Of a DNA stretch of 10,552 nucleotides, positions 1 through 6,404 are shown piece after piece. Source of the DNA: an uncultured Bacillaceae bacterium (GTDB lineage: Bacteria > Bacillota > Bacilli > Bacillales > Caldibacillaceae). The notes beneath the pieces are model-generated. The model was not told the origin of the DNA and ran no database searches. It was given only the letters and a program-made list of their open reading frames with translations. The stretch spans positions 1 to 10,552 of the forward strand of contig CALKAK010000178.1 of NCBI GenBank assembly GCA_937983015.1. The letters run 5' to 3'. Each line of letters starts with the position of its first letter. Within the stretch, counting starts at the first letter, position 1. The translations under genes were made by a program, and so were the position numbers.

Positions 1-235
1 AAATATTTTTATCGACATTGGCCAGGCGAGAAAGTGTCCAGTTAATTAAGTGATCCTCGATTAAACGATCCAATTCCTCTAGATGTTCGACCGTACCGAA
101 GACAATCTGCCTGACAAACTCATCATGTTCCTTTTCTTTTACGGTATCACTGTATACTTCATCGATGGGGTTTTTACCCACATCTGCTTGGAACAAGATT
201 TGTAAGGCTTTTTCCCTTGCTTCTCGTCTTTTCAT
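1..235 (-). CDS. nusB: Transcription antitermination factor NusB, 3'-truncated by the window
   Basis: NusB binds boxA RNA together with NusE (ribosomal protein S10) and supports processive antiterminated transcription, chiefly of rRNA operons. About 78 codons are visible before the window edge. The protein starts MKRREAREKALQILFQ, the basic N-terminal helix typical of the family that contacts RNA. The conserved stretch NWTLSRLANVDKNI lies at about residues 65-78, just before the cut. The all-alpha C-terminal part is outside the window. The ATG at 233-235 is preceded by a GGAAGTCAGGTG ribosome-binding region. In B. subtilis nusB follows accB-accC-yqhY, as here. A terminator (441-468) and a candidate promoter (332-360) lie between yqhY and nusB, so it is probably transcribed at least partly by itself. 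Identity is recognised from memory of the family; the missing half is simply off the window. Confidence 0.93.
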   Translation of the reverse strand, partial: MKRREAREKALQILFQADVGKNPIDEVYSDTVKEKEHDEFVRQIVFGTVEHLEELDRLIEDHLINWTLSRLANVDKNI

Positions 236-331
236 ATGAACACCTGACTTCCTTTGCAAAATCGCAACTAAGAATCAAAGAATTATTTATTAATAAAAAG
301 GTTTTTGTGTACAGATTCTTTTCTAAACCAC

Positions 332-360
332 ATGATAGCATAATTTACTGGAAAAGAAAA
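332..360 (-). promoter_or_regulatory. Candidate sigma-A extended -10 promoter of nusB
   Basis: On the minus strand TATCAT (337-332) differs from the consensus -10 at one base and is preceded by TGC, an extended -10 dinucleotide plus one base. The matching -35 position with a 17-base spacer (360-355) reads TTTTCT, which is weak. The site lies downstream of the yqhY terminator and about 100 bases before the nusB start codon. The rest of the 243-base gap is AT-rich and holds no open frame I would defend. Confidence 0.45.
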
Positions 361-440
361 ACAGTTGGAAGGGAGAAATCTTCGCCAGATTGACCTCATG
401 AACGAATAGCAAAGTCAAAGATTTTACAGATATTTTTGCA

Positions 441-468
441 CAAAAATAAGCAGGATTTCTCCTGCTTA
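441..468 (-). terminator. Rho-independent terminator after yqhY
   Basis: Read on the minus strand, AAGCAGGA and TCCTGCTT pair perfectly over 8 bp around a GAAA tetraloop and are followed by ATTTTTG. The hairpin starts 12 bases after the yqhY stop codon. It closes the accB-accC-yqhY transcript before nusB. The U run is only five bases, so some readthrough into nusB is possible. Confidence 0.85.
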
Positions 469-478
469 GAAAACCTCA

Positions 479-874
479 TTATTCCTCGTGATCCTCTTCT
501 TCTTTCGGGCTTTCGAACTGAACGTTCACGATATGGACGTTAATTTCATCCGTTTCTAATCCCGTCATATTTAATATTGCTTGGTGGATGTTTTCTTGAA
601 TTTGTTTCGCGACTTTCGGGATGGAAACACCGAAATTGAGGACACAGTACACATCGACCTTTACTTGCTGGTCGCTTAAATCCACCTTAACACCTTTACT
701 ATGGGATTTTCTTCCGAACATTTCCACGACACCAGAAGCAAAATCCCCTCGCATCGAGGCGACTCCCTCAACTTCCGATGCGGCAATCCCGGCGATCACT
801 TCGATTACTTCCGGCGCGATTTCAATAGAACCGAGTCCGTTTTGCGTCATTTCCAACGCATTGTTTTCGGCCAT
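479..874 (-). CDS. yqhY: Asp23/Gls24 family protein YqhY, linked to acetyl-CoA carboxylase
   Basis: A 131-residue acidic protein of the Asp23/Gls24 (DUF322) family. The family core is visible as GSIEIAPEVIEVIAGIAASEVEGV (in two overlapping pieces, residues 15-38), the MRGDFASGVVEMFGRK segment and a beta-rich stretch VKVDLSDQQVKVDVYCVLNFG. The tail is very acidic (ESPKEEEDHEE). In B. subtilis, deletion of yqhY is known to select for mutations that reduce acetyl-CoA carboxylase activity, so the protein is thought to restrain or tune that enzyme; the biochemical mechanism is not known to me. I chose the ATG at 872-874 because AGGAGG (888-883) sits eight bases upstream. A GTG nine bases further upstream lies inside that ribosome-binding site and is not credible. 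The accC stop (889-891) abuts the same site, so translation is likely coupled to accC. A strong terminator follows. Confidence 0.92.
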   Translation of the reverse strand: MAENNALEMTQNGLGSIEIAPEVIEVIAGIAASEVEGVASMRGDFASGVVEMFGRKSHSKGVKVDLSDQQVKVDVYCVLNFGVSIPKVAKQIQENIHQAILNMTGLETDEINVHIVNVQFESPKEEEDHEE

Positions 875-888
875 CAGCCACACCTCCT

Positions 889-2244
889 TTAAACGTCGTT
901 CATTACATCATGAGTTTCCAGAAACTTCGTGTTATAGTTCCCCCGGATAAAATCTGGATGCTGGAAAAGTTTTTGATAAAAGGGTATCGTGGTTTTTACA
1001 CCATCAATCACAAACTCATCCAGGGCACGTTTCATTTTCTGGATCGCTTCCTGCCGTGTCGGTGCGTGGACGATTAGTTTCGCCACCATGGAGTCATAAT
1101 ACGGCGGGATCGTGTAACCAGGATAAACGGCGGAATCAACCCGAACACCAAATCCTCCCGGCGGCAGGTACATCGAAACCCTCCCGGGTGATGGCAGGAA
1201 GTTTTTCCCGGGATCTTCGGCATTGATCCTGCACTCGATAGACCACCCATTCAAGATAATATCGTCCTGGGTGAGGGTGAGCTTTTCGCCCGCAGCGATT
1301 AAGATTTGCTCCTTGATCAGATCGACACCGGTCACTAATTCGGTAACCGGATGTTCCACTTGAATCCGGGTATTCATCTCCATAAAATAGAATTTTTTGT
1401 TCCGGTAATCATATATAAATTCTACCGTACCTGCCCCGGAATAATCAACAGCTTTTGCAGCTTTTACCGCCGCTTCCCCCATCTTTTCACGAATTTCATC
1501 ATCGATCACCGGCGATGGCGCTTCTTCCACAAGTTTTTGCAAACGGCGCTGGATCGTGCAATCTCTTTCACCAAGATGGATGACGTTTCCGTATCGATCT
1601 GCCAGAATCTGTACCTCTACATGGCGGAAATCTTCAATATATTTTTCCAGATACAGGCCGGGATTTCCGAAGGAACTTTCCGCCTCCCGGCTCGTGATCT
1701 CAAATCCTTTCAGCAAATCTTCTTCATCACGGGCAACGCGGATCCCCCGACCACCGCCACCAGCTGTCGCTTTAATGATCACAGGATATCCGATATCCCT
1801 GGCAATCGCCAGTGCATCTTCTTTCGTTTCCACGATTCCGTTTGAACCCGGAACGACCGGGACACCGGCTTTGCGCATCGTTTCCCGGGCTCGTGCTTTT
1901 TCGCCCATTGCGGCGATCGCTTCAGGTGAAGGTCCGATAAACGTGAGCTGGCATTCCGCAGCGAGTGCTGCAAAATCTTCATTTTCAGCTAAAAAACCAT
2001 ATCCCGGGTGGATGGCATCACAACCGGTTAATTTGGCAATGCTCAAGATATTCGGGATATTTAAATAACTCTCCTGTGATCGTTTGGGGCCAATACAATA
2101 CGCTTCATCCGCCAGCTGAACGTGAAGGGCATCGTGATCAGCTTCAGAGTAAATCGCGACCGTAGAAATCCCCAATTCTTTACATGCTCTGATAATCCTT
2201 ACGGCAATCTCGCCACGATTGGCAACCAAAATCTTTTTGAACAT
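889..2244 (-). CDS. accC: Biotin carboxylase subunit of acetyl-CoA carboxylase
   Basis: AccC uses ATP and bicarbonate to carboxylate the biotin carried by AccB, the first half-reaction of malonyl-CoA synthesis for fatty acids. It has 451 residues, the usual length. The N-terminal biotin-carboxylase domain begins MFKKILVANRGEIAVRIIRA. The ATP-grasp region follows with K116, K158, the glycine loop GGGGRG (162-167), H208 and K237. The catalytic and metal-binding block MEMNTRIQVEHP gives E289, N291, R293, Q295 and E297, with E275 before it. R339 lies in SIECRINAEDP, the C-terminal biotin-carboxylase domain. All residues known from the E. coli enzyme that I checked are present. The start ATG (2242-2244) follows a G-rich ribosome-binding site (seven G) that begins at the accB stop codon ten bases upstream, so the two subunits are probably translated together. 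The carboxyltransferase genes accD and accA are not in the window. Confidence 0.98.
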   Translation of the reverse strand: MFKKILVANRGEIAVRIIRACKELGISTVAIYSEADHDALHVQLADEAYCIGPKRSQESYLNIPNILSIAKLTGCDAIHPGYGFLAENEDFAALAAECQLTFIGPSPEAIAAMGEKARARETMRKAGVPVVPGSNGIVETKEDALAIARDIGYPVIIKATAGGGGRGIRVARDEEDLLKGFEITSREAESSFGNPGLYLEKYIEDFRHVEVQILADRYGNVIHLGERDCTIQRRLQKLVEEAPSPVIDDEIREKMGEAAVKAAKAVDYSGAGTVEFIYDYRNKKFYFMEMNTRIQVEHPVTELVTGVDLIKEQILIAAGEKLTLTQDDIILNGWSIECRINAEDPGKNFLPSPGRVSMYLPPGGFGVRVDSAVYPGYTIPPYYDSMVAKLIVHAPTRQEAIQKMKRALDEFVIDGVKTTIPFYQKLFQHPDFIRGNYNTKFLETHDVMNDV

Positions 2245-2254
2245 GCTACCCCCC

Positions 2255-2731
2255 CTAATCCAGTTTCACCAGGAAGAGTGGCTGTCCGTATTCAACCAGT
2301 TGCCCATTGGTTACGAGGATTTCTGCGATTTCGCCTTCCACTTCGGCTTCGATTTCATTGAACAATTTCATCGCTTCCACGATGCAGACAATTGTATCTT
2401 TCTTAACTTTGGAACCAACCTTCACATATGGTTCGGCATCGGGCGCCGGTGCCGCATAGAAAGTACCGACCATTGGCGAGGTAATGTAATGGTATCCCTC
2501 ACCAGGTTCCGGTTCGATCTCTTGCTTTTCCTCTACAGGTGATGGTTCCTCATTCGGTACTACCTTTTGTTCTACTTCTTTAACTACGGTTTGAACCGGT
2601 TCCTGTGATTTTGCGCTTGTAAGATCTTTTTTCAATACTATTTTAAAGCCTTCCGTTTCATATCGAAATTCGGTCAGGTTCGTTTCGTCCATTTGTTTCA
2701 TCAAACGGGTTATATCCTCAATAGTAAACAT
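2255..2731 (-). CDS. accB: Biotin carboxyl carrier protein of acetyl-CoA carboxylase
   Basis: AccB carries biotin between biotin carboxylase and carboxyltransferase. It has 158 residues. The N-terminal domain (1-38) is followed by a flexible linker rich in Pro, Glu, Val and Lys (about 40-78), then the biotinyl domain (about 80-157). The biotin attachment motif EAMKLFNEIEAE places the modified lysine at K122. The segment YAAPAPDA (92-99) corresponds to the thumb loop characteristic of bacterial AccB carriers. The ATG at 2729-2731 has AGGGGG seven bases upstream. It is the first gene of accB-accC-yqhY, behind a sigma-A-like promoter with an overlapping dyad (2744-2793). The strong terminator after spoIIIAH insulates it from the sporulation operon. 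Biotinylation would be by BirA, encoded elsewhere. Confidence 0.97.
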   Translation of the reverse strand: MFTIEDITRLMKQMDETNLTEFRYETEGFKIVLKKDLTSAKSQEPVQTVVKEVEQKVVPNEEPSPVEEKQEIEPEPGEGYHYITSPMVGTFYAAPAPDAEPYVKVGSKVKKDTIVCIVEAMKLFNEIEAEVEGEIAEILVTNGQLVEYGQPLFLVKLD

Positions 2732-2743
2732 TTAAGAACCCCC

Positions 2744-2764
2744 TATTATGACTAGATACTAATA
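2744..2764 (-). promoter_or_regulatory. Candidate FapR-like operator over the accB promoter start
   Basis: The minus strand reads TATTAGTATCTAGTCATAAT (2764-2745), an imperfect dyad with TATTA and TAATA at its ends and CTAG near the centre. It resembles, from memory, the TTAGTAC-type dyad bound by FapR, the malonyl-CoA-responsive repressor of lipid genes in Bacillales. It begins at the end of the proposed -10 and covers the expected transcription start, a position suited to repression. Only four of the first eight dyad positions match across the centre, and I do not recall accBC as a classical B. subtilis FapR target. This is therefore an inference. Confidence 0.4.
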
Positions 2765-2793
2765 CTATACAATAATTTTTAAAATAAAATCAA
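2764..2793 (-). promoter_or_regulatory. Candidate sigma-A promoter of accB-accC-yqhY
   Basis: On the minus strand TTGATT (2793-2788) and TATAGT (2769-2764) are separated by 18 bases. Each element resembles the sigma-A consensus (TTGACA, TATAAT). The start of transcription would fall near 2757, giving a leader of about 25 bases before the accB ATG. It lies after the spoIIIA terminator, as expected for an independent operon. Confidence 0.6.
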
Positions 2794-2847
2794 CGGATAC
2801 TATTATTTTACAGACCTGAATTAATTTTCGCCATTTTTAAGCGATTC

Positions 2848-2868
2848 CGGGAAAATCGGTTTTTCCCG
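2848..2868. repeat. Perfect 8-bp inverted repeat between spoIIIAH terminator and accB promoter
   Basis: CGGGAAAA and TTTTCCCG pair perfectly around a five-base loop (TCGGT on the plus strand). The minus-strand side has no U run, so it is not a standard terminator for the spoIIIA transcript. The plus-strand side is followed after four bases by TTTTTT, which would suit termination of a plus-strand transcript, but no plus-strand gene exists here. It may be a back-up stem or a binding site upstream of the accB -35 element. Confidence 0.6.
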
Positions 2869-2880
2869 ACGGTTTTTTGC

Positions 2881-2912
2881 AATAAAAAAGTGTCCTGAAC
2901 CGAACAGGACAC
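2881..2912 (-). terminator. Rho-independent terminator of the spoIIIA operon
   Basis: On the minus strand GTGTCCTG and CAGGACAC pair over 8 bp around TTCGGTT and are followed directly by TTTTTTATT. It lies about 14 bases after the spoIIIAH stop codon and ends the sporulation operon before the accB promoter. Confidence 0.92.
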
Positions 2913-2926
2913 CTCGGGTGAGTCAT

Positions 2927-3490
2927 TTATTTTTCAGGTTCGTCGGTTTGGAATGATACTGTGACATTCGTAGTGTTTAATTCTTGTTGAACCATACGGA
3001 TAATTTCATTCGCATTGGAACGGGATGGTTCCTGTCCTTTTACCGTGATGTGCACCTCTTTATCATTGGCCCGCACGAGAGCATCTTCATAGCCGAGGGA
3101 AGAGATGATGAGCATTTCTAACATTCGTTCCTTCTCAGCCAGTTCATTCAATTTCTCCATTTCATCGAGAGCGGCACTGATTTCTTCAGCAGACCGTTCT
3201 GGCGAGCCGGTAACCGTTTCCAGTTCTTCTTTTTTCCGCGAACGTTCTTCCATTAATTGCAGGCGAATCGCTTCAAACAGATCATCCCGGGTGAACTCTT
3301 CTGTTTCTACATGAACTTGTTGTTCATCGGTTCCTTCCTTTTTTTCTCCCTCAACATTACTTGATTCCATTTCCCCGCTCTTTTCATTTTGCGCCATATT
3401 ATTGATCGCATCATAGTTGATATAGTAGACGGCAAGAACTACAACAAGGGCGATCATCGTCAGCAACCATACCGTCTGTTTTTTTAACAT
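2927..3490 (-). CDS. spoIIIAH: Stage III sporulation protein AH (channel component, SpoIIQ partner)
   Basis: SpoIIIAH is a mother-cell membrane protein whose extracellular domain crosses the space between the two spore membranes and binds forespore SpoIIQ, forming the core of the channel. It has 187 residues, shorter than the roughly 218 I recall for B. subtilis; the shortening appears to be in the linker. It begins MLKKQTVWLL with a single membrane helix (about 7-24). A Glu/Lys-rich, low-complexity linker follows (about 35-65), then a charged alpha-helical stretch (66-125). The C-terminal domain (126-182) resembles the ring-building fold shared with YscJ/FliF proteins of type III secretion. 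The ATG at 3488-3490 has a GGGGG ribosome-binding site nine bases upstream. It is the last gene of the operon, 20 bases after spoIIIAG, and is followed by a strong terminator. Confidence 0.95.
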   Translation of the reverse strand: MLKKQTVWLLTMIALVVVLAVYYINYDAINNMAQNEKSGEMESSNVEGEKKEGTDEQQVHVETEEFTRDDLFEAIRLQLMEERSRKKEELETVTGSPERSAEEISAALDEMEKLNELAEKERMLEMLIISSLGYEDALVRANDKEVHITVKGQEPSRSNANEIIRMVQQELNTTNVTVSFQTDEPEK

Positions 3491-3510
3491 GATAAAATTC
3501 CCCCTTCATC

Positions 3511-4155
3511 TTATTTTTTCGCTTGTACCGACACACGATGGCTCGGTACATCCAGAGTGCGCATGACGGCTTCCACGATATTTTTTTTCACGTGGATGTC
3601 ATCGGCCCCTTTAGCCACGATGAGTACACCTTTAATATCCGGTTTTTCCGTCGTATATATAATGGGGACGTCGCGGTCGCCGTCCCTCGTGAAAACCATT
3701 TGTTCGTCGACCGAAATATCTTCGACGGTCCGTTTTCCCCCGTTCGCATCGGTTTCATTGGTAATTTGCCGGCGATTGACGACGTTTTTCTCGTAGATCA
3801 CTTTTTCTGCCGATTCAACATTGACGATGATCGAAACGTCTTCCACTCCGGCGATCGTTTCCAATACTTCCTTTAACTGTTCTTCATAATATCGTTCGTA
3901 TTCGATCATCGTGGAGGGTGAGCTGGTTGTTGGTTGGCTAGCTAATTTCGCATCTTCCTCCTCAGCGACAACGGGAATGGATTCATGATGTTCCCCATCA
4001 TTTTTGAATACATTGCTGAAAAGCATGAGGGCGATACCCAAGATCCCGAGAATGATCAAATAGTGAGTCTTGTTCAGTTTGTCGTTCCCGCTTTTTGTCA
4101 ATTTCTCGAACCATTTCAAAAGTGATTCGTTCGGTTTATCGCTACTCATCGTCAT
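3511..4155 (-). CDS. spoIIIAG: Stage III sporulation protein AG (ring-forming channel component)
   Basis: SpoIIIAG is anchored in the mother-cell membrane; its extracellular domain is known from B. subtilis to form a very large ring. The protein has 214 residues: a charged cytoplasmic N-terminus, one membrane helix (about 31-48), a Ser/Thr/Pro-rich linker (about 52-82), then the ring-building region. That region is split, with RYYEEQLKEVLETIAGVEDV (88-107) before and the VKKNIVEAVMRTLDVPSHRV segment (189-208) after a beta-rich insertion (about 118-172). The ATG at 4153-4155 overlaps the spoIIIAF TGA by ATGA, indicating coupled translation. A second ATG two codons later (4147-4149) is also possible: the GGAGG site is five bases from the first and eleven from the second, neither ideal. 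The difference is two residues. Confidence 0.95.
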   Translation of the reverse strand: MTMSSDKPNESLLKWFEKLTKSGNDKLNKTHYLIILGILGIALMLFSNVFKNDGEHHESIPVVAEEEDAKLASQPTTSSPSTMIEYERYYEEQLKEVLETIAGVEDVSIIVNVESAEKVIYEKNVVNRRQITNETDANGGKRTVEDISVDEQMVFTRDGDRDVPIIYTTEKPDIKGVLIVAKGADDIHVKKNIVEAVMRTLDVPSHRVSVQAKK

Positions 4156-4775
4156 GGATCCCTCCCGTCAACGAAAATCTCGATCATTTCTGCTTCTACC
4201 CCCCATTTTCTTGCCAAAAAGTCACGGACTCTATAGTCGAATTCGGTTTCCTTACGAATTCCCTCTCCGTCAATAGCGATGACTACTTCTTGAACCGGTT
4301 CAACGACACCCGTTTGTCCTTCCCTCAAGGTAACCTGGATCGATCGTATGTTTTCCAGAAAACCTTCGCCTTGGTCGTTCACCGTAAAACGTCCATCCCG
4401 CATATTGAAATGAATATCAGCGATTTCTAATCGATATTGCTCCATCAACTCCTTTTCCGTTTGTTCTTTAAGCCTGTCTGCCAGTTCTTTTAAAATATAT
4501 GCATGTTGTCTGGCTTGTATATCTAATTTCTGTTTTTCCAGTGACTTTTTGAATCCTTCGTCATGTAAGCCTATTTTCGCAAACGAATCAAGCCATTCTT
4601 GCGGATCCATCGCCAATAGTTTCATGATGGGGTTTAACATGATAAAAATTAATAAAAGCCCGAGCACCATCTTGACATACTTTTGCATCGTGCTCCGGGG
4701 TAAGAGAAGCTCAACGAGCATCGCAAGCAGGACAAATAATATGATATCTGTGATCCATTCCGAAAAAAACGCCAT
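4152..4775 (-). CDS. spoIIIAF: Stage III sporulation protein AF
   Basis: A component of the SpoIIIA complex, with a small membrane anchor and a soluble C-terminal domain that is again related to ring-building proteins. From the ATG at 4773-4775 it has 207 residues. Two membrane helices are visible (about 8-25 and 34-53), separated by the conserved PRSTMQKYVKM segment. A long charged helix (about 72-118) and a mixed alpha/beta domain follow (119-207). I chose this ATG because the protein then begins MAFFSEWITD, matching the MSFLTEW-type start I recall for the family. The frame can be extended four codons to a TTG at 4787, but I see no better ribosome-binding site there. The site before the ATG (GGTGG, five bases away) is weak, so translation probably depends on spoIIIAE, whose stop codon is 13 bases upstream. 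Confidence 0.93.
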   Translation of the reverse strand: MAFFSEWITDIILFVLLAMLVELLLPRSTMQKYVKMVLGLLLIFIMLNPIMKLLAMDPQEWLDSFAKIGLHDEGFKKSLEKQKLDIQARQHAYILKELADRLKEQTEKELMEQYRLEIADIHFNMRDGRFTVNDQGEGFLENIRSIQVTLREGQTGVVEPVQEVVIAIDGEGIRKETEFDYRVRDFLARKWGVEAEMIEIFVDGRDP

Positions 4776-4788
4776 AACCGCCACCAAC

Positions 4789-5967
4789 CTAGCGAACCAT
4801 CATCGTTAAATTCCCCGCCAATATAATGATCGTTAAACTCAGGAAGAACATGATCGCCACAATGCCGACCGCCGCGAATAAATAAAAGATGCATTTGGAA
4901 ATAACATCTAGACAGGTGATGATTGGCCCTCCACCGAGCGGTTGTAAAATCGCAGCGGAAAATTTATAGATGAATGCGATCACGAGAATTTTGATCACGG
5001 GAAAAAGTGTAATCAACAACAAAAGAATCACTCCGGCGATCCCGATCGAATTTTTCAACACGATCGATGCGCTGATTACCGTATCCGTTGCATCGGTGAA
5101 CATCCGCCCCACAACAGGAATGAAGTTCCCGGTGACAAATTTAGCGGTCCGGATCGCCACTCCATCCGCCACCGCCGTCATTGTCCCCTGAAGAGACACC
5201 ACACTTAGAAAGACCGTCATAAATATGCCTAGTAATCCAATACTCCAGTTCCGTAAGAGACCGGCTAATTGGGTTAATTTATAGTGTTCGGTTAATGTGC
5301 TGATAATACTCAGGAGGGTGGACAAAAATAGCATGGGCAGGATGATCGTTTTTACAAAGATCCCGCTCGTATTTGCTAAAAATACGATCACCGGATGAAA
5401 AAAGGAGGCTGATACTACGCCACCGCTCGTCGCCACTAGCGCTAATAATAAAGGAACGATAGCTAGGGTAAAATCGATAATTTTTTGAACCGTTTCCGTT
5501 GCATAAGTGATGACAACTTGAAAACTATTAAGGGCGATTATGATTAACACCATGAATACAACGGCATAGGCGATTTTGGTCACCGTACTTTTTTCAAAGG
5601 CGTTTTGCAAGCTTTGCAGGAACATGCTGAATATGGTCAGCATGATCAAAAGTCCAACTAGTCGTCCATTTACGGACAGTTCATGAAAGGCAAAGGCCGC
5701 GAAACCTTGAAAAATTTGACTTAAAGAAAATTCTCCGAACTGCTGGAGAAAATCTTGCCAGTTCCCGCGTTCCAGTTCCGGTAGAAAACCACCATATTCG
5801 TTGATCAATCCTTCCCAGAACCGTTCAATTTCCGTCACGTCCAACGTGTTCAGCTCTTCTTCCATCAATTCCTTTTCACGGTTTTCATCTGACCATTTAT
5901 TCGTTGAAATCCCTGGCTGAAATTCTGAGGAAAGCCCCAGCGTATATTGCTTGATTTTTTGCTCCAT
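4789..5967 (-). CDS. spoIIIAE: Stage III sporulation protein AE (polytopic membrane protein)
   Basis: SpoIIIAE is the large polytopic membrane protein of the SpoIIIA complex. The 392 residues contain about seven to eight hydrophobic segments, roughly at 102-120, 132-154, 164-182, 188-208, 210-224, 240-260, 307-335 and 362-388. The conserved loops ADGVAIRTAKFVTGNFIPVV and GRMFTDATDTVISAS (268-301) and LQPLGGGPI (341-349) are family hallmarks. The start at ATG 5965-5967 is six bases after GGAGG; an upstream TTG (5985) lies at that ribosome-binding site and is rejected. The first 80 residues are hydrophilic. I recall a cleavable signal peptide at this position in B. subtilis SpoIIIAE, and none is visible here; the frame closes upstream and the other frames show no hydrophobic start. 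Topology of the N-terminal region may therefore differ. It lies 31 bases after spoIIIAD. Confidence 0.95.
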   Translation of the reverse strand: MEQKIKQYTLGLSSEFQPGISTNKWSDENREKELMEEELNTLDVTEIERFWEGLINEYGGFLPELERGNWQDFLQQFGEFSLSQIFQGFAAFAFHELSVNGRLVGLLIMLTIFSMFLQSLQNAFEKSTVTKIAYAVVFMVLIIIALNSFQVVITYATETVQKIIDFTLAIVPLLLALVATSGGVVSASFFHPVIVFLANTSGIFVKTIILPMLFLSTLLSIISTLTEHYKLTQLAGLLRNWSIGLLGIFMTVFLSVVSLQGTMTAVADGVAIRTAKFVTGNFIPVVGRMFTDATDTVISASIVLKNSIGIAGVILLLLITLFPVIKILVIAFIYKFSAAILQPLGGGPIITCLDVISKCIFYLFAAVGIVAIMFFLSLTIIILAGNLTMMVR

Positions 5968-5998
5968 ATTTACCCTCCGGATCAAAGGACTATCCCCG

Positions 5999-6388
5999 TC
6001 ACAACGGGATCATTTTAATAATCATATCGATCAATACGGTTAAAATCGGTACGGCCATCGACAGGATTAAAATTTTCCCGGCCAACTCGATCCGGGAAGC
6101 GATCGAGCCTTGTCCCGCATCCTTGGCGATTCCTGAAGCGAACTCGATAATATAGGCGATACCGATAATTTTTAAAATCGTTTTTAAATACACGGTGTTG
6201 ACATTGGCATTGATGGCTACTTTTTGGATCATCTCGATAATCGTGTAAATACGATCGATTAAAAAAACGAAAATCGCGGTCCCGACGAATACGGTAATCA
6301 AAAAAGCGAACGAAGGTTTGATCTCTTTTATGGTGATCGCTAAAAATGTCGCGATCAAACCGATGCCAACAATCTGTAAAACCTCAAT
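5999..6388 (-). CDS. spoIIIAD: Stage III sporulation protein AD, apparently with an ATT start codon
   Basis: A small polytopic membrane protein of the SpoIIIA complex. No ATG, GTG, TTG or CTG lies in frame upstream of a TTG at 6358, yet conserved family sequence continues for ten more codons. Reading from the ATT at 6388-6386 gives 129 residues beginning (M)EVLQIVGIGLIATFL, which matches family members that start MxIxxVQIVGxGLIATFL and resembles the SpoIIIAC N-terminus. A run AAAGGGGGG ends exactly seven bases before the ATT, whereas nothing resembling a ribosome-binding site precedes the TTG. Four membrane segments result (about 3-20, 26-46, 68-86, 105-125); the TTG start would delete most of the first. 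The segment KDAGQGSIASRIELAGKIL (89-107) is the family signature. The gene lies 14 bases after spoIIIAC. Gene identity is certain; the start is an inference, with a sequencing error as the alternative. Confidence 0.9.
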   Translation of the reverse strand: MEVLQIVGIGLIATFLAITIKEIKPSFAFLITVFVGTAIFVFLIDRIYTIIEMIQKVAINANVNTVYLKTILKIIGIAYIIEFASGIAKDAGQGSIASRIELAGKILILSMAVPILTVLIDMIIKMIPL

Positions 6389-6395
6389 GGGAAAG

Positions 6396-6404
6396 CCCCC
6401 CTTT
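6396..6404 (-). promoter_or_regulatory. Ribosome-binding site deciding the ATT start of spoIIIAD
   Basis: The minus strand reads AAAGGGGGG, overlapping the spoIIIAC TAA (6405-6403), and ends seven bases before ATT at 6388. This spacing is optimal. Six-G sites of the same type precede accC, accB and spoIIIAH in this window, so such a site is normal for this genome. Confidence 0.65.

Noticed and set aside
1351..2068. Long plus-strand frames (164 and 170 codons) opposite accC
   Set aside because: They are antisense shadows of a highly conserved gene, with no recognisable protein motif or ribosome-binding site.
4649..4894. An 81-codon minus-strand frame across the spoIIIAE/spoIIIAF junction
   Set aside because: It overlaps both real genes in a different frame and has no family support.
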